64,000 nucleotides of DNA from DATFVA01 sp963743325 (GTDB taxonomy: Bacteria > Bacteroidota > Ignavibacteria > Ignavibacteriales > Ignavibacteriaceae). The notes under the pieces were generated by a model that worked only from the letters and a program-made list of their open reading frames with translations, was not told the DNA's origin and did not search any database. How positions within the stretch are numbered: the stretch's first letter is position 1; each line of letters opens with the position of its first letter. The DNA lies in the NCBI GenBank assembly GCA_963743325.1, contig CAVUOZ010000005.1:620001-684000 (forward strand), in the 5' to 3' direction. A program made the translations under genes and the position numbers. This document shows, piece after piece, positions 1-8,414 of this stretch.

Positions 1-126
1 TTTGTGCATAAAGATTGACAGCAAAAAAGAATACTGTTATGGATACTAAGAGGAAAGTGAATCTGATGTAATTAAATATTCTGTTCATTTTAAATAAGAA
101 GTGAAAACACGGATAGTAATATAAGA

Positions 127-157
127 AGGAAAAGGGATTGAGATTAATCAATCCCTT
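127..157 (-). terminator. Rho-independent terminator of the tig-clpP operon
   Basis: A perfect 10-bp inverted repeat (132-141 against 148-157, 6-nt loop) lies just after the clpP stop codon. Read on the minus strand it is followed by a T-rich run. It should end tig-clpP transcription, so clpX, often next in this gene order, is probably not co-transcribed from this side. Confidence 0.75.
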
Positions 158-163
158 CAATAA

Positions 164-817
164 TTACTTTTTAGTGTCGGTAAGGGGAATTCTTTTTTCG
201 ATAATATTATCAATCAGTTTATAATCTTTAGCTTCCTGTGCTGATAGAAAATAATCCCTGTCGCAGTCCTTGGTAATCTGTTCAATAGTTTTACCGGTAT
301 GCTCTGCAAGGATCTTATATAGGGTATCTCTTGTTTTCAACATTTCTTTGGCGTGAATTTCGATATCGGATGTTTGTCCCTGCAGACCGCCGACCCAGGG
401 CTGATGAATCATAATCTTGGCATTGGGAAGGGAAGTCCTTTTCCCGGCGGCACCACCTGCCAGGAGAATTGCACCCATGCTTGCGGCCATACCGACGCAA
501 ATGGTAGAGATATCCGGTTTTACGTATTTCATTGTATCATAAATTGCAAGTCCAGCAGTTACGCTTCCTCCTGGTGAATTAATATAGACATTAATATCCT
601 TTTCAGAATCTTCAGCTTCCAGGAAAATTAATTGTGCAATAATTAAGCTTGCAATGTGATCATCTATGGCTGTTCCTATGAAAATTATTCTTTCCCTGAG
701 AAGCCGGGAAAAAATATCCATTCCGCGTTCTCCGCGCCCTGTTTGTTCGATAACATAAGGGACCAGCTGGTTATAAATTGTGCCCGTCTGCTGACGGGAT
801 TCAGGATGATATATCAT
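164..817 (-). CDS. clpP: ATP-dependent Clp protease proteolytic subunit ClpP
   Basis: This is the cytoplasmic serine peptidase core that degrades proteins unfolded and fed in by a Clp ATPase such as ClpX. At 217 aa it has normal family length. The catalytic triad is visible: Ser113 in GMAASMGA, His138 in MIHQPW, and Asp188 just before YFLSA. The oligomer-forming segments around INSPGGSV are intact. The ATG start overlaps the tig stop by 4 bp (ATGA) and has a GAGG ribosome site about 7 nt upstream, so it is translationally coupled to trigger factor. A strong hairpin follows the stop. No oddity was seen and the assignment is very secure. Confidence 0.97.
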   Translation of the reverse strand: MIYHPESRQQTGTIYNQLVPYVIEQTGRGERGMDIFSRLLRERIIFIGTAIDDHIASLIIAQLIFLEAEDSEKDINVYINSPGGSVTAGLAIYDTMKYVKPDISTICVGMAASMGAILLAGGAAGKRTSLPNAKIMIHQPWVGGLQGQTSDIEIHAKEMLKTRDTLYKILAEHTGKTIEQITKDCDRDYFLSAQEAKDYKLIDNIIEKRIPLTDTKK

Positions 818-2133
818 TTATTTTCCTCAGTTTTAGTATTTGTTAATTTCGACGGATCCACTTTATTAATCTTATTATTCTCTTTAAAGAATTCCAATAA
901 CTTCTGATCTCTGAGTCTTTCGGCAAAATTAGAAGATTTGTAATAGTTAAGCAATTTATCTTCCGGTAACCCGGTTTTCTCTGCATCTTTCTTCACGAGC
1001 TCCTGTAAATCGGCATCAGTAACATCGATATTTTCTTTTTTCTCTATCTCATTCTTTATCAGGTACCATTTTACCTCGTGCTCTGCATAATTTTTTAATC
1101 TTTTTGCAGCTTCTTCCCGATCATATTTGCGGTAGCCCTGTTTCTTAACTTCCTTTTCCTCCCGCTCGATCAGATCGTTGAGAAAATTTTTAGTAAGAGA
1201 TGCAGGCGGTATAAAATCATTTGCTTTGACTATTTCCTGGATCAGTTTATCTCTTGTAATTTCTTCGGTTCTCTGATCATAATATTTCTGAATATCATTT
1301 TTAATATTTTCCCTAAAATCCTTTTCGTTATCAGCTTTATTGTTCGTTATCTTTTTAACGAATTCTTCTTCAAGCTCGGGGAGGATATATTTCTTAATCT
1401 CTTTAACCCCAGCTTTGTATAGATATTCTTCTTTAACATTTTCCTCCTCACCTTTATCATTCTTGATTTTTCTTTCATCGGTGAATGTAAATTCAAATGT
1501 ATCACCGACTTTCTTGCCTCTTGATTTTTCAACGATATCCTTCTGCACATTTTCATTTGAAAGATCTACATCGAACGTCTCAGGTTTACTTCCCTCATAC
1601 GGCTCGCCTTTGTCATTCACTCTCTGGAGATTTAATTTAATATTATAATTATTATCCTCTCCGACAATTTCTTCCTCAACCTGTGTTGCATTAGCTTTCC
1701 GGATATGCTGTATTTCATTCTCAACTTCCTCTTCCGTCACGTTGAAATCGGGGATATCTATGCTGATGTCTTTGTATCCTTTAACATCGAGCCGGGGAAT
1801 AATTTCATAGTGAACTTTAAAATGGAAATCCTCACCGGGATTGAATTTTATATCGGATAATACAGGCTGTCCGATGGGTTGAAGGTTTTTATCCTTTACG
1901 ATTTTCCAGAAACTGCTGTTGGCTACCTTTTCGGATGCCTCATATTCAAGAGCATCACCGTACATTTTTTTAATCATCGATACGGGAACCTTACCTTTTC
2001 TGAAACCGGGAACCAGTATTTTCTTTGTCTGTTTTTTAACCTCACTATCTATGTCATCTTTGATTTCATCATATGTCATTACTACTTCGACTTCATTCTC
2101 AGAAGCTGAAATTTCATTTATTTTTACTTCCAA
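814..2133 (-). CDS. tig: Trigger factor, ribosome-bound chaperone
   Basis: This chaperone meets nascent chains at the ribosome exit tunnel. It is 439 aa, close to the usual 430-450. The N-terminal ribosome-binding signature GFRKGK sits at residues 43-48. The middle PPIase-like region (about 150-250) is charged and diverged, and the long helical C-terminal domain ends in a polar lysine-rich tail. The start is TTG at 2131-2133, supported by GAGG five bases upstream and by homology beginning at EVKINEIS. It forms an operon with clpP, a classic protein quality control pair. Its promoter should lie between about 2134 and 2300. Confidence 0.95.
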   Translation of the reverse strand: MEVKINEISASENEVEVVMTYDEIKDDIDSEVKKQTKKILVPGFRKGKVPVSMIKKMYGDALEYEASEKVANSSFWKIVKDKNLQPIGQPVLSDIKFNPGEDFHFKVHYEIIPRLDVKGYKDISIDIPDFNVTEEEVENEIQHIRKANATQVEEEIVGEDNNYNIKLNLQRVNDKGEPYEGSKPETFDVDLSNENVQKDIVEKSRGKKVGDTFEFTFTDERKIKNDKGEEENVKEEYLYKAGVKEIKKYILPELEEEFVKKITNNKADNEKDFRENIKNDIQKYYDQRTEEITRDKLIQEIVKANDFIPPASLTKNFLNDLIEREEKEVKKQGYRKYDREEAAKRLKNYAEHEVKWYLIKNEIEKKENIDVTDADLQELVKKDAEKTGLPEDKLLNYYKSSNFAERLRDQKLLEFFKENNKINKVDPSKLTNTKTEENK

Positions 2134-3170
2134 TGTTTCCTCTGGGTTCTTTGAAAATTAATAAATTTTAGGTAATAGAGGGCATCTTACAAATAAATTA
2201 CCCGGCCCTCCGGCAGATTTTTTCTGCTAATTATATAATTAATTGAATTTCAAAGATAATAAAAACTCATAAAATTGCATATTATTCAGGGTAATGAGTA
2301 AATATAGGGTTTCTCATGGAATTCAAAGTGGTTGATTGCAAGTTTATAAGTCCGATGCACATTTTACTAAGGGAATCTTATCCCGGTGATCTGTATTGTC
2401 AGCCTGTCAGCCAGTTTTCTAAATATGTGATAAAGGCTAAGAGGATAACTTCAGGCCGGGAATAACCCCGGATTAGAACGCATTCAAAACGCATTCAAGA
2501 CGCATTCAGGACGAAAGTAAGAGTACGGTATGGTTTAAGATATTTTTGTATCAACGGTTGTATCAACAGACTTGCCAACATATTGTCAACGTACTTCTTG
2601 GTAGTATAAACTATTAACTAATAGCAATTAATAAAATTAACTTAGAATGACGGTTTAATCTAAATTCGAGGAATTGGCGGGACTATATGTTTTATCTGAA
2701 TAATATATAACTCAGTAATGCATTATAGACTTATGTCTGCAATAAAAGTAATAATAACCTATGGCTTTAAAATTATAATCGAACCTGCATCATCTGGTAC
2801 ATAACTAGATAGGTTCTGTGATATATAATTGAATAGTTGAATATGAACTGTAACCAATAAAGTAATAATTGAATATTGTTTAAAAAGTGTATAAGTGCTT
2901 CAATTTTTTATTTTGAATGTTGTTAAAATGGAATATAGATGAATAAAATTTGCTTCATACAATTTTATTAAAATGTATAAGGGAATAATGGTCAGATGTG
3001 TTCCACTTACATACCTGTGACTTTACCTTGACCCCTATAAAAAAGATGTGACGCAAGCTAATTGGTTAACCATAAAGTAAAATTATATAAGAAACCGAAT
3101 GGTTAGTTGGTTAATGTTTTGTTCAGTTTCTTACGGTTCTTCATTTGGTTGGGTTTAACAGATAAGTTCT
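2134..3170. other. Gene-poor AT-rich tract upstream of tig
   Basis: No convincing reading frame was found in about 1 kb. It must contain the tig-clpP promoter near its left end. It contains an 11-bp direct repeat array at 2477-2509 (separate entry). The rest is strongly AT-rich with scattered stops in all frames. Confidence 0.6.
2477..2509. repeat. Three 11-bp tandem repeats, consensus RACGCATTCAR
   Basis: Three back-to-back 11-nt units (2477-2487, 2488-2498, 2499-2509) read AACGCATTCAA, AACGCATTCAA and GACGCATTCAG. They match the six-unit array at 50838-50903, and both arrays are entered through the same ATTAGA sequence. It lies in non-coding sequence. Confidence 0.85.
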
Positions 3171-3473
3171 TTATTGACTTAACCCACGTAATTTTACAAA
3201 TGGTGGCAAATAAATTTCTTTTAATACCAATATAAATTTTATTACAAATACTACTATTGCATACTTCCAATTCAATAAAAATAAAATTAAAAACAAAAAC
3301 CAAGATGCCAGATAAAAGAAATTAACCCAAGTAGGTAATTGTTCTACGTCTTGGCCGGCTTTCTTTGCTTGGGTTAATCTTAGGTCAAAAGTTTCTATTG
3401 AAGAAGTAATAAAATAAATTATAGTAATGATTATAATAACAGGGGATTCAATAGGCGTGTTAAATAATTCCAT
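3171..3473 (-). CDS. Small hypothetical membrane protein
   Basis: This 100-aa product belongs to no family I recognise. It has an N-terminal hydrophobic helix (about residues 10-25, rich in isoleucine), a polar stretch with charged residues (28-46), then two close hydrophobic stretches (about 50-85), which predicts an inner-membrane protein of two or three helices. The ATG at 3471-3473 has an AGG about 9 nt upstream. It stands alone in a gene-poor tract, between an 11-bp repeat array and a partial tRNA copy, so it could be cargo or a remnant of an old insertion (inference). The overlapping minus-strand frame at 3103-3303 looks like a shadow. Confidence 0.5.
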   Translation of the reverse strand: MELFNTPIESPVIIIITIIYFITSSIETFDLRLTQAKKAGQDVEQLPTWVNFFYLASWFLFLILFLLNWKYAIVVFVIKFILVLKEIYLPPFVKLRGLSQ

Positions 3474-3529
3474 AAATTAACCTGTTATAATATAAGTATT
3501 TATAAAAGTAATTTTATTTCTTTTTTATT

Positions 3530-3574
3530 GTGGCACAGAATTGGCAGACGTGATAGACTTAGACTAGTTTACAG
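3530..3574 (+). pseudogene. Partial tRNA-Leu copy (5' half), degenerate
   Basis: The plus strand matches the 5' half of the intact tRNA-Leu at 3688-3769. The shared blocks are TGGC, then GAATTGGCAGACG, then TAGACTTAG, then CTAGT. It covers the D arm and anticodon arm with the same TAG anticodon, but it has a 2-nt insertion and a 2-nt deletion. No T arm or acceptor stem follows, so it cannot make a tRNA. It points toward the intact gene in the opposite orientation. Confidence 0.7.
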
Positions 3575-3687
3575 GTTATACATTTTTTATACACTTTTTA
3601 TGCAGGAAATCATTTCATTTCGGTAAGATTTTAAGGAAGGGAAGTGTTTATAAGTTATTGAAATTAAAATACTTTATATTGATTCAG

Positions 3688-3769
3688 TGCGAGAACGGGG
3701 ACTCGAACCCCGACACCTTTCGGTACTAGATCCTAAGTCTAGCGCGTCTGCCAATTCCGCCATTCTCGC
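3688..3769 (-). tRNA. tRNA-Leu (anticodon UAG)
   Basis: Read on the minus strand, the molecule starts GCGAGAA and ends TTCTCGC plus discriminator A, a 7-bp acceptor stem. The D arm has AATTGGCAGACGC. The anticodon stem CTAGA/TCTAG encloses loop CTTAGGA, giving anticodon TAG (genome positions 3733-3735), which reads CUA leucine codons. A class II variable arm follows, then the T arm with GGTTCGAGTCC. CCA is not encoded, so it must be added; a tRNA nucleotidyltransferase gene is present at 15520-16953. Confidence 0.96.
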
Positions 3770-4275
3770 AGATAATTATGTTGTAATTTAGCAAAAATCA
3801 GAGAGCAAAAATACGCGTTTTACCATAGAAAAAAAAGAAATGAAGTATGCTTACCACTAGGATTAAAGCATACACTTTTGGTGCATTGACTAAAACGACC
3901 CGGATGTAAGAGGGGATTATTATGTTAAGTGGATGAATCTGTCGGTTGGACAGTCAGCATTGAAGTCTTTATGGAAAACATTATCATTTCGAATAGGGAC
4001 TCCGAAAGGGTGACTTTATTATAGAAAACATTACAATTAGTTAATAACCCGAAGGCCATAGACAAGAAGAATGGTTTGGATTAAACCATTAGGATATAAT
4101 TATGAACTCACCCTATAATCCCTCTCTTAAGAAGAGAGGGATGTATTATGCGTAATGGCATAAATTTAATTATTCTATCATTTGATATTGGCATTACAAA
4201 ATGAATATGCATAGAGCCCAAATCTGATTGGGAACTTAGGATTGATTTATGTACTTATAATTAAAACGGATCCGA
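3770..4275. other. Non-coding spacer with a perfect hairpin
   Basis: About 500 bp without a supported gene. The only clear structure is the 9-bp palindrome at 4120-4140 (separate entry). The tRNA-Leu promoter must lie near 3770-3830. Confidence 0.55.
4107..4140. repeat. Palindromic repeat unit (CTCACCCTATAAT + hairpin)
   Basis: The inverted repeat CCCTCTCTT / AAGAGAGGG (4120-4128 and 4132-4140) has a 3-nt loop and is preceded by CTCACCCTATAAT. A left-half relative without the hairpin's right arm occurs at 7267-7286. This suggests a dispersed palindromic element. It could act as a transcript end, but no T run follows on either strand. Confidence 0.6.
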
Positions 4276-4632
4276 TTAGAAGATAATCGGCGGGGAGGAG
4301 TTCGGCGGCCTGCCTTCTTCTCTGCATTGAACTTGCCAGATTGTCCTTGTTAATTCCTTCAATGAATCAGGGATCCTGCTTTTTTCATAGACTTTAAAAG
4401 CTATTTCGGATCTGCTGATAAAAGACCAGAAAACATCAAGATTATTCACTCTTATTTCAAAGTAGAGGATCATTCCCTCGAGCTTTTCAAGAACTTTTGT
4501 CCTTGTTTTGTCCGGTAAATTCTCAGCTGAAGAGATATTTTTTTGAAGAATTGTGAATAAATTAAGTATTTTCTCATATTCTCTCTGGGTGAAGGAATAA
4601 TTTTTTTGGAGTGAATTTTCCCTTTCTGTCAT
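4276..4632 (-). CDS. Hypothetical cytoplasmic protein, helical
   Basis: This 118-aa product was not recognised. It has no signal peptide or membrane segment. It is rich in Glu, Lys, Leu and Arg with heptad-like spacing over residues 15-95, so a mainly alpha-helical, perhaps coiled-coil fold is likely. The C-terminus is short and proline-rich (GRPPNSSPP). AAGG lies about 8 nt before the ATG. It follows the secreted protease on the same strand with a 114-bp gap, so co-transcription is possible but not shown. Confidence 0.55.
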   Translation of the reverse strand: MTERENSLQKNYSFTQREYEKILNLFTILQKNISSAENLPDKTRTKVLEKLEGMILYFEIRVNNLDVFWSFISRSEIAFKVYEKSRIPDSLKELTRTIWQVQCREEGRPPNSSPPIIF

Positions 4633-4746
4633 AGTAATTGCCCTTAATGATAATTAACTCGCCCTGTTACATTGCAAAAATAAAAAAATATCATAACAAA
4701 AGCCGGAGATAATGAATTATTTCCGCCTTATTTTTAATTAAGAGAA

Positions 4747-7203
4747 TTACCTGGCAAGTATCATCTTTTTAACTGAAGTAAATTTTGAACCATCGATACC
4801 CGCAGCTTCAAGCCTGTAAAAATAAACGCCGCTGTTTAAGCGGGAAGCATTAAAAGTTATTTCCTGTCTGCCCGCTGCAATCTGTTCGTTCATCAGGGCT
4901 GCAACTTCCTGCCCCAAAACATCAAAGATTTTTAACGTTACTTTAGAATCTACTGCGAGACTAAAATTTATCTTTGTAGAAGGATTGAATGGGTTCGGAT
5001 AATTCTGTGCAAGGTTAAATTCTACAGGATTACTAATACTGACTTCTACTACCTGTGAATATTCACTGGTTCCATCAAAGTCGACCTGTCTTAACCTGTA
5101 ACTGTAATTTCCGTTTTCAACTTTTTGATCTGAGTAGGTATATGAGTGCTGTTGTGTTGATGTTCCGTTGCCCTGTACAAATGCTATTGTCTGGTATTCT
5201 CCGCCGTTGCTTCTCTGTACTTCAAATCCCTTGTTATTGGTTTCTGTAGCTGTTGTCCAGTTTAGTACGACGTTACCATTTGATGTACTTGCTGTGAATG
5301 ATGATAATTCAACAGGAACAAAATCCCATCCTGTTACCTGCAGGTTGTCTACTGCCCACCACCAGTCCCACGCGGGCTGTACTGATACTAAACGAAGCAT
5401 AAAGCTTTGCAATCCTACCATCGATGATATATCGTGATATTCGTGTGTGTCTCTTACATCAATATCAGTGAATGTTACCACGTTCATCCAGGTTGCTCCA
5501 CCGTCTGTACTGACATCCAGATAAGCAAAATCTGAAGAGCTTATTGCCTGCCAGTCATTATCCCATTCTACTGCAACTGAATTATAATTTGAAGCATCAA
5601 TCGGGCTGTTTAGAGTTATACTTCCCGAAGAACCGCCGCCGCTGCTTCCGCAATTGTCGGCATCAGCAGCAAGAATTCCACCGGTCGCAGTTGGTGGCAT
5701 TGTATAACGGCCAGTTATAGCAGGATCAGTAAATATTTGCCAGGGGCAGCCGCCGGTTGTATTTACTGTGTAAGCTCCTAAACCTGATTCAAAATCATCC
5801 AGGTAAAGTGTGACAATAGAAGGATCCTGTTCAGTAGTGAAGCTCCACGAAGGACCAGTTGAACTGCATGTATCTCCAATTTCAACAACCTGCCAAAAAT
5901 ATGTAGTCATATATGACAGGGATCCGAAAGTGATTGGCCAGCTTGTTGAAAGTGAACCGCTCTGTACCAACGTAAGTTCACCCGGATCAGTTCCGAAATA
6001 AAGTTCATTTGTCACTGCTCCCGCACCATTTGTCCATGATATCCCGGAAAGAATGATAGGAACATTTGTAGATAAATTTGCTGGAACAGGATCCGAGGCA
6101 AGCTCAACACCGCATCCGCCGCTGCCTTGTTCTACTGCTTCCCAGAATGCAGCATGGAAAAGACTTGTACCATTATTATTTCCGCCAGATGCATCGCAGC
6201 CACCATGGGTATGTACGCCTACGGCAAAGTGTGTATTGTCATCTATAACAGGGCTGCCGGAATTTCCTCCCTCCGTGTCAACAACATATCGCATGGTTGT
6301 ACCTGAAGAACCGGCATTCGGTCCTGAATGAGTCTGCTGCGTCTGATTAGCTGTTCCATCATCCACTCCAAAACCGGTTATCCGGATTGGATCAGAAGAT
6401 AAGTCCTGCACAAGGGTGAAATAAGACTGTTGTGCTTCCTTAGGCATTAAACCTGTAACTGAATTTGGAAAAACTTTACATACACCAAAATCGTTACCTA
6501 CACCGCCATTTATAAAAATTCTGCTCGACTGATCAATTGAGTATTGATCTTCAGGTCCCGGGTGCTGTATTGTTCCGCCCGGTGTTGATAGCGGAACGTT
6601 AAATTCCAGGATGTTGGCTGATGTTGCATCAAGACAATGTCCTGCCGTCACTATATCGCCATCGGGGATAATCCATCCCGTGCATCCTATATCCACAATT
6701 CTTCCTACTGCAGGATCCGATGAAGCCACCCTGTCGTCGGTCGGTCCACAAATGCTTTCAGTCTGTGAATACCAATCACCGATGACCAATTCATCAATAA
6801 TAAAAAAGACATTCTGATCGCCGGAAGCCGCATAAAGTTCGATTTTAACGGCATCACCGTTAAAGAAAGCCGAATAATTATACCATTGCGCCAAAGCTAC
6901 TTTATCCTGCCTCTGCCATTTATTATCATAAAGCGAAGTCATAACTATGTAACTGTTTTTACCTAAACCATAACTGCCGAAATGTATTTCCAGCCAGGGG
7001 GCACCTTGAATACTAACCACCATACTATAAACAAGCTTATCGCCGCTCTGATCGCCAATGTAATAGCCTGAGCTAAGCTCATATTTCTCGCGGTGCAGGG
7101 GTATTTCCTGAATCTGCGCCAGTAATTGAATCGGGACGATCATATAAATTAACATGAAAAGAAAATGGATCTTTATGAAAGAATGGGTGTTAGATTTTTC
7201 CAT
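4747..7203 (-). CDS. Secreted trypsin-like serine protease with T9SS-type C-terminal tail
   Basis: This 818-aa secreted protein has a signal peptide (about 1-30), an N-terminal beta domain to about 145, and an S1-family protease domain (about 155-360). The triad is His189 in TAGHC, Asp238 in GNDFG and Ser315 in GGNSGSP. A fibronectin-like domain (about 370-460) and a jelly-roll/MAM-like adhesive region (about 470-630) follow. A linker starting PVELSSFTA leads to a C-terminal tail with QNYPNPFNP and GVYFYRL (about 730-818), typical of proteins exported by T9SS and anchored or released at the surface. AAAGG precedes the ATG. The substrate is unknown. The family assignment is firm and the export route is inferred from the tail. 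Confidence 0.88.
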   Translation of the reverse strand: MEKSNTHSFIKIHFLFMLIYMIVPIQLLAQIQEIPLHREKYELSSGYYIGDQSGDKLVYSMVVSIQGAPWLEIHFGSYGLGKNSYIVMTSLYDNKWQRQDKVALAQWYNYSAFFNGDAVKIELYAASGDQNVFFIIDELVIGDWYSQTESICGPTDDRVASSDPAVGRIVDIGCTGWIIPDGDIVTAGHCLDATSANILEFNVPLSTPGGTIQHPGPEDQYSIDQSSRIFINGGVGNDFGVCKVFPNSVTGLMPKEAQQSYFTLVQDLSSDPIRITGFGVDDGTANQTQQTHSGPNAGSSGTTMRYVVDTEGGNSGSPVIDDNTHFAVGVHTHGGCDASGGNNNGTSLFHAAFWEAVEQGSGGCGVELASDPVPANLSTNVPIILSGISWTNGAGAVTNELYFGTDPGELTLVQSGSLSTSWPITFGSLSYMTTYFWQVVEIGDTCSSTGPSWSFTTEQDPSIVTLYLDDFESGLGAYTVNTTGGCPWQIFTDPAITGRYTMPPTATGGILAADADNCGSSGGGSSGSITLNSPIDASNYNSVAVEWDNDWQAISSSDFAYLDVSTDGGATWMNVVTFTDIDVRDTHEYHDISSMVGLQSFMLRLVSVQPAWDWWWAVDNLQVTGWDFVPVELSSFTASTSNGNVVLNWTTATETNNKGFEVQRSNGGEYQTIAFVQGNGTSTQQHSYTYSDQKVENGNYSYRLRQVDFDGTSEYSQVVEVSISNPVEFNLAQNYPNPFNPSTKINFSLAVDSKVTLKIFDVLGQEVAALMNEQIAAGRQEITFNASRLNSGVYFYRLEAAGIDGSKFTSVKKMILAR

Positions 7204-7685
7204 ATTTCTACCTTTAGATTTTGTATAACCGGTTAGATTAAAGAAAAGATTTTGATTTTATTAATGCTCACCCTACAATTCTCTCCAATTAAAATTTAAC
7301 ATACTTAAATATTCTTCTGTAATCAACTTTCCTGAAAAAATATCACATTTCTATTAGGATTAAATCTTAACTTACAGTCTGCGATTCAAATTAGTTCTTT
7401 TGTAAGATTCAGAGAATACAGAAATTTAATTTTTTTTAGGTGTTTTTTTAATAAATTTCTTCTTTGTTTAAGCCGGATATGTACTATGATTGCGGTAAAA
7501 ACAACTAATATTAAAAGATTTAAATAACAATTATTAAAAAAATGATAGTTTTCTTAATTAAGACAGGGCATTAAAGCAGGTATGAAAATTGATAAGTTTA
7601 GCACAAATAATGCATTAATAAATAAAATTTGGATAGTACCATTTTCAAATTTCTTATTCCAAACAATCAGCCGGCCGGGGAAACA
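7204..7685. promoter_or_regulatory. Divergent promoter region between protease and phosphatase-kinase
   Basis: This 480-bp AT-rich spacer separates a minus-strand and a plus-strand gene, so promoters for both should lie here. It contains a half copy of the CTCACCCTA repeat at 7267-7286. I could not assign a promoter or operator with confidence. An open extension upstream of the phosphatase starts at a TTG (7629) but lacks a ribosome site. Confidence 0.45.
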
Positions 7686-8414
7686 ATGAAATATACCCAT
7701 AAATCTGTATCAAAGACCGGACTTCGCCGCTATGAAAATGAAGATTCATTCGGGGTATTTGAACTTGAAGATGGATTATTAACAGTATTATGTGATGGAC
7801 TCGGGGGCAACCGCGCAGGCGAAGTTGCATCCAGTCTAACAGTAGAGACTATTTATAATTCCTTTACAAGGTCAGACAAAGTTGATTATCTCGAACGGAT
7901 TAAAGATGCTATACTGAATGCCAACAAAATGATTATAGAAGAATCGACTTCAACGCCCGCTTTTAAAGGGATGGCAACAACCGTTGAGGTTCTTTTCCTC
8001 AACTCAAGCAATGCCTATTGGGGACATATTGGTGATTCCCGCATTTACAAATTTAAGGACCGGAAAATAAAGCAGCTTACAAAGGACCATTCCTTAGTCC
8101 AGCGTCTTGTTGATGAAGGTTATCTTACTCTGAAGGAAGCCGAAAATCATCCGAACAGAAACATCATTATGAAAGCATTGGGAGACACAACCGACGTTGA
8201 AGCAGACCTGAGTAAACTCAAACTTAATTCTAAAGATGAGCTCAAATTTTTTATCTGTTCTGACGGCGTAACGTGTGTAGTAAACGATGATGAACTGGAA
8301 GAAATTATAGGTAATGCCGACTTAAATCTTACTGCTGAAAAGCTTTCTAAATTAATTGAAGACAGGGGTGCTCCGGATAATTATTCATTCGTATTAATCA
8401 CCCGGGATGAATGA
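7686..8414 (+). CDS. PP2C-family Ser/Thr protein phosphatase
   Basis: This 242-aa metal-dependent phosphatase probably reverses phosphorylation by the kinase encoded next to it. Visible PP2C motifs are RRYENEDSF (Asp20), CDGLGGN (metal ligands Asp37-Gly38), GDSRIYK, TKDHSLV, and CSDGVT with a final DNYSF (metal-binding Asp). I chose the ATG at 7686 because GGGG lies a few bases upstream and the homology starts there; the frame stays open to a TTG at 7629. It is cytoplasmic, with no membrane segment. The kinase start overlaps its stop (ATGA), so the pair is translationally coupled, as in PrpC/PrkC-type pairs. Confidence 0.92.
   Translation: MKYTHKSVSKTGLRRYENEDSFGVFELEDGLLTVLCDGLGGNRAGEVASSLTVETIYNSFTRSDKVDYLERIKDAILNANKMIIEESTSTPAFKGMATTVEVLFLNSSNAYWGHIGDSRIYKFKDRKIKQLTKDHSLVQRLVDEGYLTLKEAENHPNRNIIMKALGDTTDVEADLSKLKLNSKDELKFFICSDGVTCVVNDDELEEIIGNADLNLTAEKLSKLIEDRGAPDNYSFVLITRDE

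Noticed and set aside
3103..3303. 66-codon minus-strand frame
   Set aside because: It overlaps the small membrane ORF at 3171-3473 in another frame and shows only low-complexity AT-driven residues.
7629..7685. N-terminal extension of the PP2C gene from a TTG
   Set aside because: No ribosome site precedes it, the residues do not match the family, and a GGGG site precedes the ATG at 7686.
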